Part shown: piece after piece, positions 35,340 through 46,645 of the stretch | Layout: each line of letters starts with the position of its first letter | Position numbering within the stretch: the first letter of the stretch is position 1 | DNA from: Endothia cerciana | Taxonomy: Eukaryota > Ascomycota > Sordariomycetes > Diaporthales > Cryphonectriaceae | Direction: 5' to 3' | Length of the DNA: 64,000 bases | Assembly (NCBI GenBank): GCA_026119935.1 | Contig: JALRMH010000009.1 | Span: 434,001 to 498,000 of the forward strand | Notes under the pieces: model-generated | Told to the model about the DNA's origin: nothing | Seen by the model: only the letters and a program-made list of their open reading frames with translations | Database searches by the model: none | Translations under genes and position numbers: made by a program

Positions 35340-36343
35340 CAGACACAGGACCTGAGGGAGGGCAGCGGTTACGTCAGCGCCCGTGCTGCGCGGGCTGCGG
35401 GAAGCTCGGCTTTGGCGGACGGAAGGGTTCCGCACGTCTCACTCTTACCCAGCTCCGCTCCCGTGACCTCGGCCCGCTGCAGTGGGCCGCAGGAGGGGCC
35501 GATCAGGAGATGACGCCGATGAAGTCGGCCGTTTGGTGGAGATAGTCCCGGGCCGAGTCCATAAGTCTAGCTCTTCCCGGAGGGGGGGGGGGAGGCTGGC
35601 GAGGGGATGGGACAAGACCGTACAGGCTGACGACAAGGGGTCGAGCAAGCTCTGGAGGACGGCGACTGAGGAATTCCAGGGCCGGCCTCTACCGGTCCGA
35701 TGAGCACAGCTGCGAGCGGAGACGACCGTGTCGATATCAGCACCTCTTGCGTCTCGTACGGCCTTCTTCGCACGGCGGGTTCATGGACGGTGAAGGATGC
35801 CACCCAGCCAGAACGCGCCAGAATTCCTGCGATCCCATCTTCTCTTCATGTCTTCATGGACGAAGGCCTGCTCGTGGCGGTGGAACCCTAACCCTTCACC
35901 CATCCCGCCTCAGGACCGGAACGGAGTGCGGATGGTACACGGCATCGTGGGCTCGAGATCCTGGGCCTGGGCCAATTGGGTGTGATACAATGCTCCCCGA
36001 AGGATCCTGCGAGCATCCTACGCGGCCGAGCTCGGCGTGCAGGAATTTAGAAGGCCCCATCACGATGACATGACAACTAACCGCTGGGGCCTTCCTTGCG
36101 CCAGGCGGGTTCCACTCGAAGAAATTGTTTGCCGCTGATATCCGCAGACAATGCCAACAATAAAACGCCGGTCAACGTTCCCGAGACAACGCCCCCGAAT
36201 TGCCTGGTGAGAGAGCGACGCACACACCAGGATACACGCCCATTGCACAGCCGGGGAACCTCTCCAGTCCCAGCCACGATCACGATCACGATCACGATCA
36301 CGACCACGACCACGACCTCTGCACACCGAGACAGGCACCTGAG
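35340..36343. other. Spacer upstream of aspartate aminotransferase
   Basis: No gene was recognised. It contains a G-run at about 35582, one CCCTAACCCT telomere-like unit at 35886-35895, and the (CACGAT)-type repeat at 36275-36316 just before the aminotransferase start. Confidence 0.5.
36275..36316 (+). repeat. Six-base repeat coding (His-Asp)7 in frame with the aminotransferase
   Basis: Seven CACGAT/CACGAC units are read as seven His-Asp pairs in the same open frame as the aminotransferase, between an upstream ATG at 36200 and the conventional ATG at 36344. Confidence 0.85.
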
Positions 36344-37732
36344 ATGGGGTCCGTCAGCCACAACTCCTACTTCGATGCCGCACAGCCCGTCGAGCCCGAC
36401 GGCATCTTCGAGGTGCTCCGGCGCTACAACGCAGATACATCCCCGGACAAGATCAACGTCTGTGTGGGCGCATACCGCGACGAGAATGGCAGGCCCTGGA
36501 TATTGCCGTCGGTCCAGATGGCAAAGGAGAAGATCGCCGGCGCCGACCACGAGTACCTCCCCATGATGGGCCACAGGGCCTTCCGAGATGCATCGGTCGA
36601 GCTGCTCCTACACGGCTCACGGGCGTTGGCAGAGCGTAGGGTGAGTGGGTCCAAAACCAAGTGCAGCCGAGTGAGATGAGCGCTCTAAGACAGGAAAACC
36701 GCACCAGGTATCCGGCGTCCAGTCCCTCTCCGGCACCGGCGCCCTCCTCCTCGCGGGTATGACACTCAGGAAGGCCAACGCCAACATCCACAACATCTAC
36801 ATCACCTCGCCCACCTGGCCCAACCATGAGCTCCTCTTCGACACCATGGGCTTTCGCGTGCGCTGGGCGCCCTACTACAACAACCAGACCTGCGCCTACG
36901 ACCACGAAGCCTTCACCGCCGCCCTCCGCGCCGCGGAGCCCAACTCTGCCGTAGTCCTCCACGCCTGCGCCCACAACCCCACAGGCTGCGACCCCACGCG
37001 CGAGCAGTGGCGCGAGATCGCCGACGTGGTCCGCGCGCGCGGCATCTTCCCCATCTTTGACGCCGCCTACCTCGGCTTCAACTCCGGCTCCGTCGACGAG
37101 GACGCCTGGGCCGTCCGGCATTTTGTTGACGACCTCGGCCTCGAGGCCGCCGTCTGCGTGTCCTTCGCCAAGTCCATGGGCCTCTACGGCGAGCGCGTCG
37201 GCGCCGTGATGTTCGTCACGGCCACGGACGGGCTAGCCGCCACCGTGCAGAGCATCCTGGAGAGCGCCCAGCGCGCCACCATCAGCACCCCGCCGCTGTA
37301 CGGCGCAAGCATCGCCGAGGCGGTGCTGAACTCGGCGGACATCAAGAAGCAGTGGGCCCAGGACCTGGTGACCATGAGCGGCCGGATACTGAAGATGCGC
37401 GGCCGGCTGTTCCAGGAGCTGACCAGGCTGGGCACGCCGGGAAGCTGGGAGCACGTGGTCAAGCAGACGGGCATGTTCGGGTACCTGGGCATCGAGCCTG
37501 CACAGGTTGTGCATCTCGAGAGTGAGTGGGAACCTCATCCCCTCAGCCGCCGGCGTGACCATCTGAAAACTGTGCGAGAGATGAGTGTGACGCTGACAGG
37601 CTTTCACCAGAGGTCCACCATGTCTACATGGCTAGCACGTCGCGGATATCGATCGCGGGTCTAAACGATAACAATGTCGAGCACTTCGCCAAAGCGCTGG
37701 ACGCTACCGTGCGGAAGTCTGCCAGCAATTGA
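36344..37732 (+). CDS. Aspartate aminotransferase (PLP, class I)
   Basis: It transfers the amino group between aspartate and 2-oxoglutarate. Exons are 36344-36640, 36708-37521 and 37611-37732, with GTGAGT donors and CCAG acceptors; frames join to give 410 residues, the usual size. Family motifs are CVGAYRDENGRPW near residue 40, VQSLSGTGAL at the first junction, HNPTGCDP, FDAAYLGF, the PLP lysine in SFAKSMGLYGERVG, and the C-terminal arginine in SRISIAGLN. The ATG at 36344 gives MGSVSHNSYFDAAQPVEPD; the same frame stays open to an ATG at 36200, which would add 48 residues including a His-Asp repeat. No mitochondrial presequence is evident from the shorter start. Confidence 0.95.
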
Positions 37733-38497
37733 AAAGTAAATGATGCTGACGCAGAAGAGACCGATGGTCTGAACGGAGGGGAAAAGCACGCGTAATTAGC
37801 ATAAGCCTATGTTTGTGTATGTATATCCTGGTTTTAGAACCCTATAATGTAAATAGTACAGAACCTCTGGGTCCAATAATTTTTTGGCACCGATCAAATC
37901 ACCCACTTCCTCGGGGTCCCCTTACGTTCATGCAATTCATATTAGAGCGGCATACACGTACCTCCAGCTGCATGCTAGACCACACGGTGGTCATCCACAA
38001 GGGGCTCCATGATATCGCAGATTGCGGGCTTCAAGCAACAAGAGCTAGCTGTGTTTCATAGGCGTAGTCAAGGAGCGCCTTGGCAGAAAAGCAACAGTAA
38101 TCGATCATTTGGCAATTCAGCATCCTCAATTTTGATTCTACAGCGTTTTGGCCTTTGTGGACTCTACACAGCTCCCGGTAAGTCGTTGCATATCTGACAT
38201 GTGAGATGGGGTCTAGACGCCAAGGATGCACACAGCACTCCTCAGTCAAGATGTCATGCATCTTATATATTGTCAAGGGCCCGAGGGCCCGTGGTATTAT
38301 GTAGTAATATGTACAAAGAAATGGTCTAGGTATGGTATCAAGCGCTTATGGTCTCTATAGTCCAGAACCGAGATATATGTGGTATCAAAACGACGTGTTC
38401 TCAAGACATCATTAGCAACAACCACCCCCCTCCCTCCCTCCCCCGGCCTTTCCCCCCTCAGAATACTGCGACACCACTCCTCACTCACTCACCCCAC
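37733..38497. other. Convergent spacer, AT-rich
   Basis: Nothing coding was recognised; the stretch is AT-richer than the flanking genes and serves as the 3' region of both. Confidence 0.5.
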
Positions 38498-40753
38498 TCA
38501 GAACAGCAACATGACACCTGAGGCGAGCACGGCCAGCGCAAGCCCGGCGGCGCCGGCGATGTCCGCCCTGCCGCCGGTCCTGACGCCCGAGCTGCTCACG
38601 ACGATGCAGCCGAGGCCGGCGCACGAGCTCGTCTGGGTCGCCGCGGACGAGGCGCCCGTCGAGGTCGCCACGCGGGACGCCGTGGCGTTGTAGCTGCCGT
38701 AGGCGCCGGTTGCGGCGGCGGACGCCGTCAGCCAGTCCAGGGACACGCTCGTCGGCGCACCGGTCGCGGTCTCGAGGGCGTCGCTGCCCACGTCGGTGGC
38801 GGAGATGACCTCGGTGGTGGCCGCCGACTGGGCGGAGGAGGACGTGTGGGCCGCCCCCTTGAACGTCGTGCTGCTGCTGCCGGGGGCCTTGGTGGACGTG
38901 CTGCCGAGGACCGAGGACGTGCTGTGGGCGGCGGCGGGGGCGGACTCGGTGTAGGTCGAGTGGAGCGTGAGGTAGTAGGTGGACCTGGACGCGGCCGACG
39001 TGGGGGACGAGCCCCCAGGCGTTACCCCGCTGGCGACGGGGACCAGGCCGCCGGTCGAGGCGTGGGCGCTCGCGGAAGCCTCGGCGGCCGTCACGGGGCA
39101 GATCGTGGTGGACACCGCGATGACGACGGTGGTCACGTCGCCGACGCTGCAGGACGTGGCGGCGGAGGCGCAGGAGGTGACGGTGGACGAGGACGTGGAA
39201 AAGATCGTGCTGGTCGTGAGGTACGTGGAGGCCGAGGCAGAGGTCGTGGCCGCCGGCGTGGCCACGGAGCCGGGCAGGCTGGTGGCGGTCACCTCAGAGG
39301 AGGACGGGGTCGTCTGTGCCTCGACGACGACGCTGCTGTGGCTGGCCGGCGCGGCACTGCTTGCTGAGGCCTCCGCGGCCGTGATGGGGCAGATGGTGGT
39401 GTCGACGGTCAGGATCACGGTCGTCTCGGAGCCGGCCTCATCGGTCGAGACCGAGGTGGCATAGACGTAGCCGGTGGAGTGGGAATAGGTGCTGGTGAGA
39501 ACAGGCGCCGCCGCCGCCGCCGCCGCATCGCTCGACGCGGCAGTGGCGCCGAGCGTCAAGCTGAGGACGGACCCTGTGCCTGCCAGGAGTCCTCCCTCAC
39601 TGCTCGTGGCGGCGGCGGTAGAAGATGCGATGCTAGTAGAAGATGCGATGCTGGTAGGAGATGCGATGCTGGTAGGAGATGCGATGCTGGTAGGAGATGC
39701 GATGCTGGTAGAAGCTGCGAGGCTGGTAGAAGATGCGACGGCGGTAGAGGAAGCGATGGAAGGCGTGGCGGCGCCCAGCTCGTAGAACTGGATTCCCTCG
39801 ACCATGAAGTAGGTCTCGGCGAAGGCCAACGGGTTGTCCGCGACATAGGAGGCGCAGGAGTCCCCCAAGGCGGAGCAGGTAGCGTCCCAGATGGACGAGG
39901 AGCCCGCGGTGTCACCGCAGAAGTCGATGTTGAAGACGAGCTGCTGGTCGGCGAAGGACTTGTCCAGGTCGCAGTTAGCCTGCTCGACGAGCAGCGTGGG
40001 GTTGCCCCAGGCGCCGGAGCTCGGGTCCGGGGTGCCGGCCGTGATATCGGAGGGGACGGCGGCGGGCACCCAGCTCCAGATCTTGATGGCGGAGTCGGTC
40101 CACTGCATCGCGAACGTGGCGCCGGTCACTGAGCCCCAGACCCCGGAGGCGTCCTCGACACCACACCCGGTGGCGTCCTCCCCGTTGTTGCACTGCTGGG
40201 TCAGGATGGTGCCCTCGGCGCCCGTGGCGGACAGGAGACATGACCCGGCGATGGTCTCGTTGGTGTGCATGGCCATCCGGTTGTAGCCCATGAGATCCCA
40301 GCCCTCGTAGTAGTCGATCTCGCCCATGGTCAGCCACGGGCTTCCGTACGACCAGAACGCCGGCCATGCACCGCATGCCTGCACGGGCATGTGCGAGAAC
40401 TTGGCGACCATGAGCCCCTGGTTGTATGTCGCCTTGCTCGTCAACCTCACGCTGTCACGGCCCTTCCCGGTCGCGTCATATGTGCTGTTGGTGTCCGGCC
40501 CGATATAGATCTGCCCGTTCGACGTCGAGATCAGGCCGAGGCTCTCGGCGTCGGCCTGGCTCCGGTACTGGACGTAGCCATGCGTGAGATCCCACGAGTC
40601 ATCGCTTGTATACGTGCTGACAAAGAAGTCAAATTTGTCGAAGAAGTTGTCCGCCGTGTACTCTTCAGAAAGCTGGTACGATTCTGCGGCTGCCCTCACG
40701 GCAGTGGCGCAAGCGACAGCTGCGCCGATCTTCTTGAAGGAGGATGGAGCCAT
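38498..40753 (-). CDS. GH16 endo-beta-1,3(4)-glucanase-like, Ser/Thr-rich, probable GPI anchor
   Basis: This is a cell-surface glycosidase acting on beta-glucan. A single exon codes 751 residues from ATG 40753. The N-terminus has a signal-like stretch (KKIGAAVACATAVRAAA). The GH16 domain covers about residues 30-330 with the catalytic motif GEIDYYEGWD (E-x-D-x-x-E) and conserved AWPAFWSYG and FNIDFCGD blocks. A long Ser/Thr/Ala stalk follows, including tandem SIASPT units and two copies of a TTxCPxTAAEASAS module. The C-terminus is a hydrophobic tail (GAAGLALAVLASGVMLLF) after small residues, as for GPI attachment. A longer in-frame ATG exists at 40873, but the 40753 start gives the normal signal peptide. 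Confidence 0.93.
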   Translation of the reverse strand: MAPSSFKKIGAAVACATAVRAAAESYQLSEEYTADNFFDKFDFFVSTYTSDDSWDLTHGYVQYRSQADAESLGLISTSNGQIYIGPDTNSTYDATGKGRDSVRLTSKATYNQGLMVAKFSHMPVQACGAWPAFWSYGSPWLTMGEIDYYEGWDLMGYNRMAMHTNETIAGSCLLSATGAEGTILTQQCNNGEDATGCGVEDASGVWGSVTGATFAMQWTDSAIKIWSWVPAAVPSDITAGTPDPSSGAWGNPTLLVEQANCDLDKSFADQQLVFNIDFCGDTAGSSSIWDATCSALGDSCASYVADNPLAFAETYFMVEGIQFYELGAATPSIASSTAVASSTSLAASTSIASPTSIASPTSIASPTSIASSTSIASSTAAATSSEGGLLAGTGSVLSLTLGATAASSDAAAAAAAPVLTSTYSHSTGYVYATSVSTDEAGSETTVILTVDTTICPITAAEASASSAAPASHSSVVVEAQTTPSSSEVTATSLPGSVATPAATTSASASTYLTTSTIFSTSSSTVTSCASAATSCSVGDVTTVVIAVSTTICPVTAAEASASAHASTGGLVPVASGVTPGGSSPTSAASRSTYYLTLHSTYTESAPAAAHSTSSVLGSTSTKAPGSSSTTFKGAAHTSSSAQSAATTEVISATDVGSDALETATGAPTSVSLDWLTASAAATGAYGSYNATASRVATSTGASSAATQTSSCAGLGCIVVSSSGVRTGGRADIAGAAGLALAVLASGVMLLF
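39620..39745 (-). repeat. 18-base tandem repeats in the GH16 stalk
   Basis: About seven imperfect 18-base units of the form GATGCGATGCTGGTAGGA encode repeated SIASPT/SIASST hexapeptides in the stalk of the glucanase. Confidence 0.9.
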
Positions 40754-43330
40754 CTCGATGGCCTCGAAAGAAACGAAGACGAAGGGGATTAAAGAGGGAC
40801 AGGAAATAGTTGGATCAAGAAAGGAAGAACAAAGGACTGTCGTCGACGACCGATACGCCTTGGAACAGAGCAAGAGGACTGCTCAGAGTCACCGTTTGAA
40901 AGCTTTGCGAAGCAGCAGAGAAGACCAGAACAACAATCGCCATGGAGCCAGGAGCACTGGCTGCCGGTGGGCTTTTACGAAGCAACCACACGCGCCCCTT
41001 TGGCGGATGGAGTCGGCCATCACTCAAATCTCGCATGAGCGGGACCCACCGTTCAGATGGAAACAGCCAAACGGACGAACACGGCGCAGCCCTGCGGGTG
41101 CCATATCAGCTCTCTGCGTTTAACGGTTGGCCGATCATCTCCAGCGTCCCCACGAGCTTTGACAGGGGACCTCGGAATGCGGGCTGTGGCTGGAAGGGGC
41201 CACGCGGTGAACCGGGATTTTGCATGATGATTCCTGGAGGGTGAAGTGTTTACATACCATGGTAGTACTATGGTACAGTAGGAGAACACGCTCCCAGGTC
41301 ATGGCTGACCCTTACCGATCATCGTATGTCCCTCTGCCATGGAGTCTCACGCATTGTTTCGTTTCGAAAGAGTCCGATGTTTAGTTCTCGACAAATCCCA
41401 CCACCTGATGCCAGAAAGACCGCGCACGGCTTCTACATAGTAGTTGACCATCGGGCGCCGCATTCAATATGGCGGCCTCCAGCTCGTCAATGGACCCCCC
41501 CCCCCCCGGCGGGACAACTGGCGAAATCAGTTGGATGCCCCCTCCCTCGGCGCTGTCATGAGCCAGGACACTTCAGGGGTCTTGATGCCAGTCGAGCCTC
41601 TGCCTCCTGTCTACCTAAGTAGGGCCGGGGGCGCCTGAGGCCTTAAACCCTGCGCCAAAACGACTTGCATGGGCTCCTCAACCTGTCAATGGTGCCGGGC
41701 CCACTTTGATGGTCATTCGACTGCTAGGCACAGGGACCTTGGAAGGGCGAACAATATTTTGCAACATATCACAGGAGTCGAGTACCCCGGTAGCCATAAT
41801 CTTAACACACAGAGCCCCGTATGGCCTTAGGTTCTTTGGATGTATCCCAGGGAGCGGGAGCGGGAGTATGAGATAATGAGGCACGTATCTCAACCTGGCC
41901 CTCACCCACCTGTTGATCCCCGATTCGAGCCAGATGCAGGGACGAGGTCTGATGCATGCCCAGGCGCCCAAGGTGGGGCAGGGGCAGGGGCATGAAACGA
42001 CAGTGGATAGGGGCAATTCCAATCATCGGGGGCTCTGCACGTTCAGCTGTCAGGGCTATTACACAGCTGTGCAGAATCACTGGGGGAGCCAGGGAGGAGG
42101 TTCTTCCACGAGCGATATGTCCGTACGTCGTAACATCCTAACCATTCGCAAACCACCGAATTGAATTAGTTCTCTAGCGTGGCGTGAACATCAACGCGGG
42201 ATCACCAGCATCGGTTGAGAAGGGGGAAGAAGGCATCGCGGTGGCCTCGAGAGTGGGATCCGTCCGCGTGGTCGTCTCTTCTCTGCCAAATGTGAGCCCC
42301 CCGGCCGAAGTTTACCTAGGCGAGGGCCGCCATCCCTGGTGGAATATGTGGTCCGACCACCCAGGAAATTCTGCCAATATGGGGATTGCAGTATTCGGAT
42401 AGATCTGTCTAGGGCGTTCTTACCATAGTACCCGTAGCAGACCTAGGCATACTCATGTAAGCTCGTAATTGACCTCACGGTGCGGGCCCTCTGCTTTGAA
42501 ACGATATCCTAGGCGGGACGTTGAATGGGGGAAACCTGCTGCAGTGCGACTGTTCTATGAGGGAGTCTGATGAGCTCTACGGGCCAATGAGGGTTTATGT
42601 TTTGGATATAGGTCACTTTTGCAGGCCCTGGATTGACACGCAACTCCTGTGTGGAGGATCTGGAGGTAAGCTTTGTGAGAGGCTAATACCCTCTACCTAG
42701 CCACATAGCCAACATCATTCCTGGTTAGCACTGGGGATGGCCCATCCTCTTAGAGCTGTTACAAAGCTGAAGTGCGCAGCGACTGGATCCGACCCGCCTG
42801 TGGGAATCGTGAGCCAGTGGACTGTTCACGCGTTTCGTCCTCTCTGTCAATCGGATTCAACTTGCATCCACTGGGCGTATTTTTTTTTTATATGCCCTAG
42901 AGTGGCTGATCAGTCTCACGCATACCTGAGCGTCTTCTTAGGGCGAAAGCCTTGAGCCCCCGTCTCGGCTTGCATCTTCCATCTGCATCAAGCATCATTC
43001 AGGTGTAGCGAAATGTGGGTATTGCTCGTGGACCACTGAAAGACCGCGTTGCGTATAGAGGGAGGGTCTGCTCATGTAATGAATGTCCTGCAAATAGTTG
43101 TTACCTTTGACAGGCAATTGTCAGAGTCCACCCCACCCCCCTCCCCCCCAAAAAACTCCACCAATAGCAACTTTTTCCTTTTTGTCTTCTTTTCCTTCTC
43201 TTCTTCCCCAAATCCGGCAATCTTCACATCCCAGGGTGCGATAAGATCCTGACGCTACTGCGGTCAGTACGACACGATCCAGAGGGGGCAATTGGCATAT
43301 TGAGAGGCCAAACCCAAGCATTCTCCGGTA
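40754..43330. other. Long spacer, no recognised gene
   Basis: No conserved coding sequence was seen. A C-run lies at about 41498-41508. Two copies of the dispersed 10-mer TACCATAGTA are at 41266-41275 (reverse) and 42421-42430. Composition becomes AT-richer toward the transposon. Confidence 0.55.
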
Positions 43331-43383
43331 AGTCAAAGCACCTAGTTCCCGGCACCCCCCCTGGCACCCTGGCCGGCCACACC
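43331..43383. repeat. Left terminal inverted repeat
   Basis: It begins AGTCAAAGCACCTAG and ends GGCCGGCCACACC. It matches the reverse complement of the right end apart from a five-base indel and a few substitutions. Confidence 0.92.
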
Positions 43384-45125
43384 GCCTCTTCAACCACCTC
43401 TCTTCTTTTCATCTTTTCTCAGTCAACTTTTATCCATATAACCTCATCTTTTTACAGAACCTTTCTACGGCTATCATGAAGCCCTATACTGAATTTGAGC
43501 TAGCTCAGGTTATTGAGGCTGTGAGAAAAGGCCTCTCTCAAGCAAAAGCCTCCTGCGAATAGGGCATTCCACGAGCCACTCTTCAAGACCATCTAGCAGG
43601 AAAAGAATCGTATAAAACAGCCCACGAAAATTAGCAGAGGCTTTCTATTAGCCAGGAAAATAAGTTGGTAGACTGGACCTTGATTCAAGAAAGCCTAGGG
43701 CTTCCACCCAGCTATTCAGAGCTCAGGTTCTTCGCTCAGAGGATCCTCCTGGTCTACAGAGATACTCAACCCCTTGGAAAGAGATGGACTGAGTCTTTTT
43801 TGAAGAGAAATCCAGAGATCAGGGTCTGAAAGGCTCAGAGGATTACTTCTGTTCGAACTAATAGAGCAACAGCAGAGGTAATTCGGCCTTGGTTCTGTCT
43901 GCTTGATCTTCCTCAGATCCAAGCCATCAAGCTAGCTAACAGATGGAATATAGATAAAGCTGGTATAATAGAACGCCAAGGAGAGAATGGGTTGATCCTC
44001 GGGGGTAGTTCTTCACGTTTAATCCAGGAAAAAGAGCCTGGAGGGCGAACCTAGACCTCTTTTCTTGAGTGTATCTCTGCTACAGGCGCTCACCTTCTTC
44101 CTCTTGTTATCTTTAAAGAAAAAACTATACAACAGCAATAGTTTCCGACTCTCCTGGGCCCTTTCCAGGGCTAGCAGTTCACAGCAATAAATAACAGATA
44201 GACAGACAATTCAACAGCACTTGAATAGCTAAAAAAGCTCTTCATCTTAAGCAGCTAGCCAGCAGACCTCTCAGAAGCTAGATTATTAATCCTAGATAGC
44301 CACAGCAGCTATAAAACTAATGAGTTTATATAGGAGTGCTTTCAAAATAATATTCTATTACTTTATTTGCCTCCCTATACATCTTATATACTTCAACCCT
44401 TTGATCTAGGTGTCTTCTTATCTCTTAAAAGAACTTATAGAAAGAATATTAGCACTCTGAGCTAATAGGGGGATTCAATAGTCTTTTCTAAGCGGTTATT
44501 TCTCGAGAACTACTATCTAGCTCGAATAGAAGGTCTTTCTAGCCAGAATATTCGATCTAGATAGAAAGTAACAGGTCTCTAGCCAATTCGCCTAGCTAAG
44601 CTACTCTTAAGCCCTCTTCTCCTCGAGAACAGTCAATAATACCATCAGACTAAGCCTAAATCAGGTTCAGAACTATCAAAAGCTTCGACTTTTACCTCAG
44701 AACCCTCCTTAAGCCAGCCGAATATATATACAACTCCTCGAAAAGCTAGAGATCTATACTATCAGCTGCAAGCTAACCGAAACTATCTGTTAACTGTGCT
44801 AGCATAACGTTTACTATTCAGAAAGATAAAAAAGGCTTGGGATGAGAGAGATATAGCCCTGGCTAGAGCTCTGGAGGAAAATAAGGCATTGAAATCACAG
44901 GTTAAGGGCTCCAGGCTTAGCAAAAGAAGAAAGGTTGATACAAGCCTGAATTCGAAGTTTGCCAATGTTGAGGCTGTATATAGGGCTTGAAAAGCGGCTA
45001 GGCCAGAAAAGAAAGGTGAGGATGAAGAGAGCGATATCGAATTAGTTATTGATGAGGAGGATTGCATTATAGTGGGTGAATAGGGCAGACGAGTAGATAG
45101 AAATAATATATATATATATATATTG

Positions 45126-45183
45126 GGTGTGGCCAGCCAGGGGTGCCGGAAAGGGGGGGTGCCGGGAACTAGGTGCTTTGACT
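45126..45183. repeat. Right terminal inverted repeat
   Basis: It begins GGTGTGGCCAGCC and ends CTAGGTGCTTTGACT, followed by the TA duplication. Confidence 0.92.
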
Positions 45184-45185
45184 TA

Positions 45186-46645
45186 CCGCGTACCATAGTA
45201 CGACCGTCTAGGCAGCTCCAGGTGGCCAGTCTCTCATGGGAACGATTACCAGCCTCCATATACCTCTCCATACCTCACAAGGGATCTTATAACGCGCGAG
45301 GTTCTTCTATTTTTTAATCCTCCGCTGCTATTCAGTCAAGGCAGGTTGTGGGATCATGATGAGAAAGTCGGGTTGACATCCATCCTGCAGCGTACTTAAT
45401 CCACCCCGTTGAATGGCCCTGCCGCGAGGATTTCTCACCCAAGTAACTAACTGTCCCCGTTTGGGCAGGCTGGACGGTCAGGTACCTTAGATCCCGAGGT
45501 TTGAATGTCGACATCTTCGTCGGCAGAGGCATACAACCACAAGTGTATAGTTGATATCGGTTTCGTTTCCCGGAGGAGCCCGTATCGTCGCGAGGGCAGC
45601 ACAGATGGTGAAGAAGATGTCTCCCACGTGACCATGTAATTATGCTAAAAATAAATAGCGTCTAGCTTGGACATGCCGGGTGCAACATGCCGCGCGGAAA
45701 GATTGCCCCCCTTTGAAAGAACCCTCAGGTGTTATGCGTGGGCGTTGCTGAAGACTTAGAGCAGGGGACTGAACCTTACTCGTACTATTATACAGCCAAC
45801 CGACTCCCGCCCTCAGTATCGGATGATCCACACGCGTTATCATCTGATCATCGTACGATTTCTGAAAACTTACTCAGGGATGCATGCAGCCACCCTTGCA
45901 GGCACCGAAGATATAAGGTGAACACCTGCCTCGTCCACCAGACGTTGCGAGTGTTCTCCTTCAGCTTTTCTTTTATTTCGCGTATGGGCAAGTTCTTGCC
46001 TGCGAGCGGCTCACCTTCCGAGACCTCTTCTGTGGCATCTGGTCGCATCACTTTTCGGTCTCAGCGGGCTGGACGAAGGCGAGTCAATGGGACCACCACT
46101 GCGTTCTATCTTCGCTCTGCTCCAAAACAAACGACACTATCCCCATCAGACATAGACGGGTTGCTCGAGAAGTAAACCATATTGTACAAATTCCCCTTCC
46201 CAAATCAGACCATCAACCATTCTCTTGGGAGACATCATGACTCCCTATTCCACTGAGAACCGGTCGTCGCGCGTAAGCCCTTCGCGCAGGGGGGTGCTTG
46301 TCCGTAGCTGGGGCCGTAGGCGGCGCTCGTCCGTATGCCGTAGTAGATCGAGGAGAGGGGGGGGGGGGGCGTGTTTTGGGGTCGCCTCGCGGGACCTGAG
46401 GGTCAATGGCCCCGGACGCCTCCGTGCATCGTACTGTATTGCCGTGCGCATGGTGTTGCATCGAGGCTGACCCGCGGCTCGCCCGCTTGTTCGTTCATGC
46501 CTTAGTAGCCTGGGGCCCGACAAGAGCCGTGACCTATCACATGGTTAATATAAATCATCCTTGTTTTCTGATCGTGGTACAATGTGACGCCTTCAAACTT
46601 CCGAGGACATGTGGGAAAATAATTATAAAAAGGAGGACCGTGCGT
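45186..46645. other. Spacer without firm gene
   Basis: It starts with a TACCATAGTA copy at 45191-45200. A + strand open frame at 45729-46175 has a Ser-rich end but no family motif. A G-run lies at about 46358-46367. Confidence 0.5.

Larger units (their letters stand above)
43331..45183 (+). mobile_element. Fot1/Pogo-type DNA transposon, RIP-mutated
   Basis: This 1,853-base element is bounded by long terminal inverted repeats and TA duplications (43329-43330 and 45184-45185), the mark of Tc1/mariner-Pogo elements. One reading frame from ATG 43476 to TAG 45083 (536 codons) stays in phase throughout but contains at least fifteen internal stops, mostly TAG. Transposase features can still be read: an N-terminal helix-turn-helix (MKPYTEFELAQVIEAVRKGL), a DDE core with LILDSHSSYK, LLLYLPPYTSYILQPFDLGVF, and a charged C-terminal tail. 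The usual NMDETGF appears as NIDKAGI. AT-rich composition with stops and G-to-A/C-to-T type changes but no frameshifts fits repeat-induced point mutation. The copy is not autonomous; its ends look usable in trans. Confidence 0.92.

Noticed and set aside
45729..46175. 148-codon + frame
   Set aside because: It has a Ser/Arg-rich end but no recognisable family or supporting structure, and is too weak to call.
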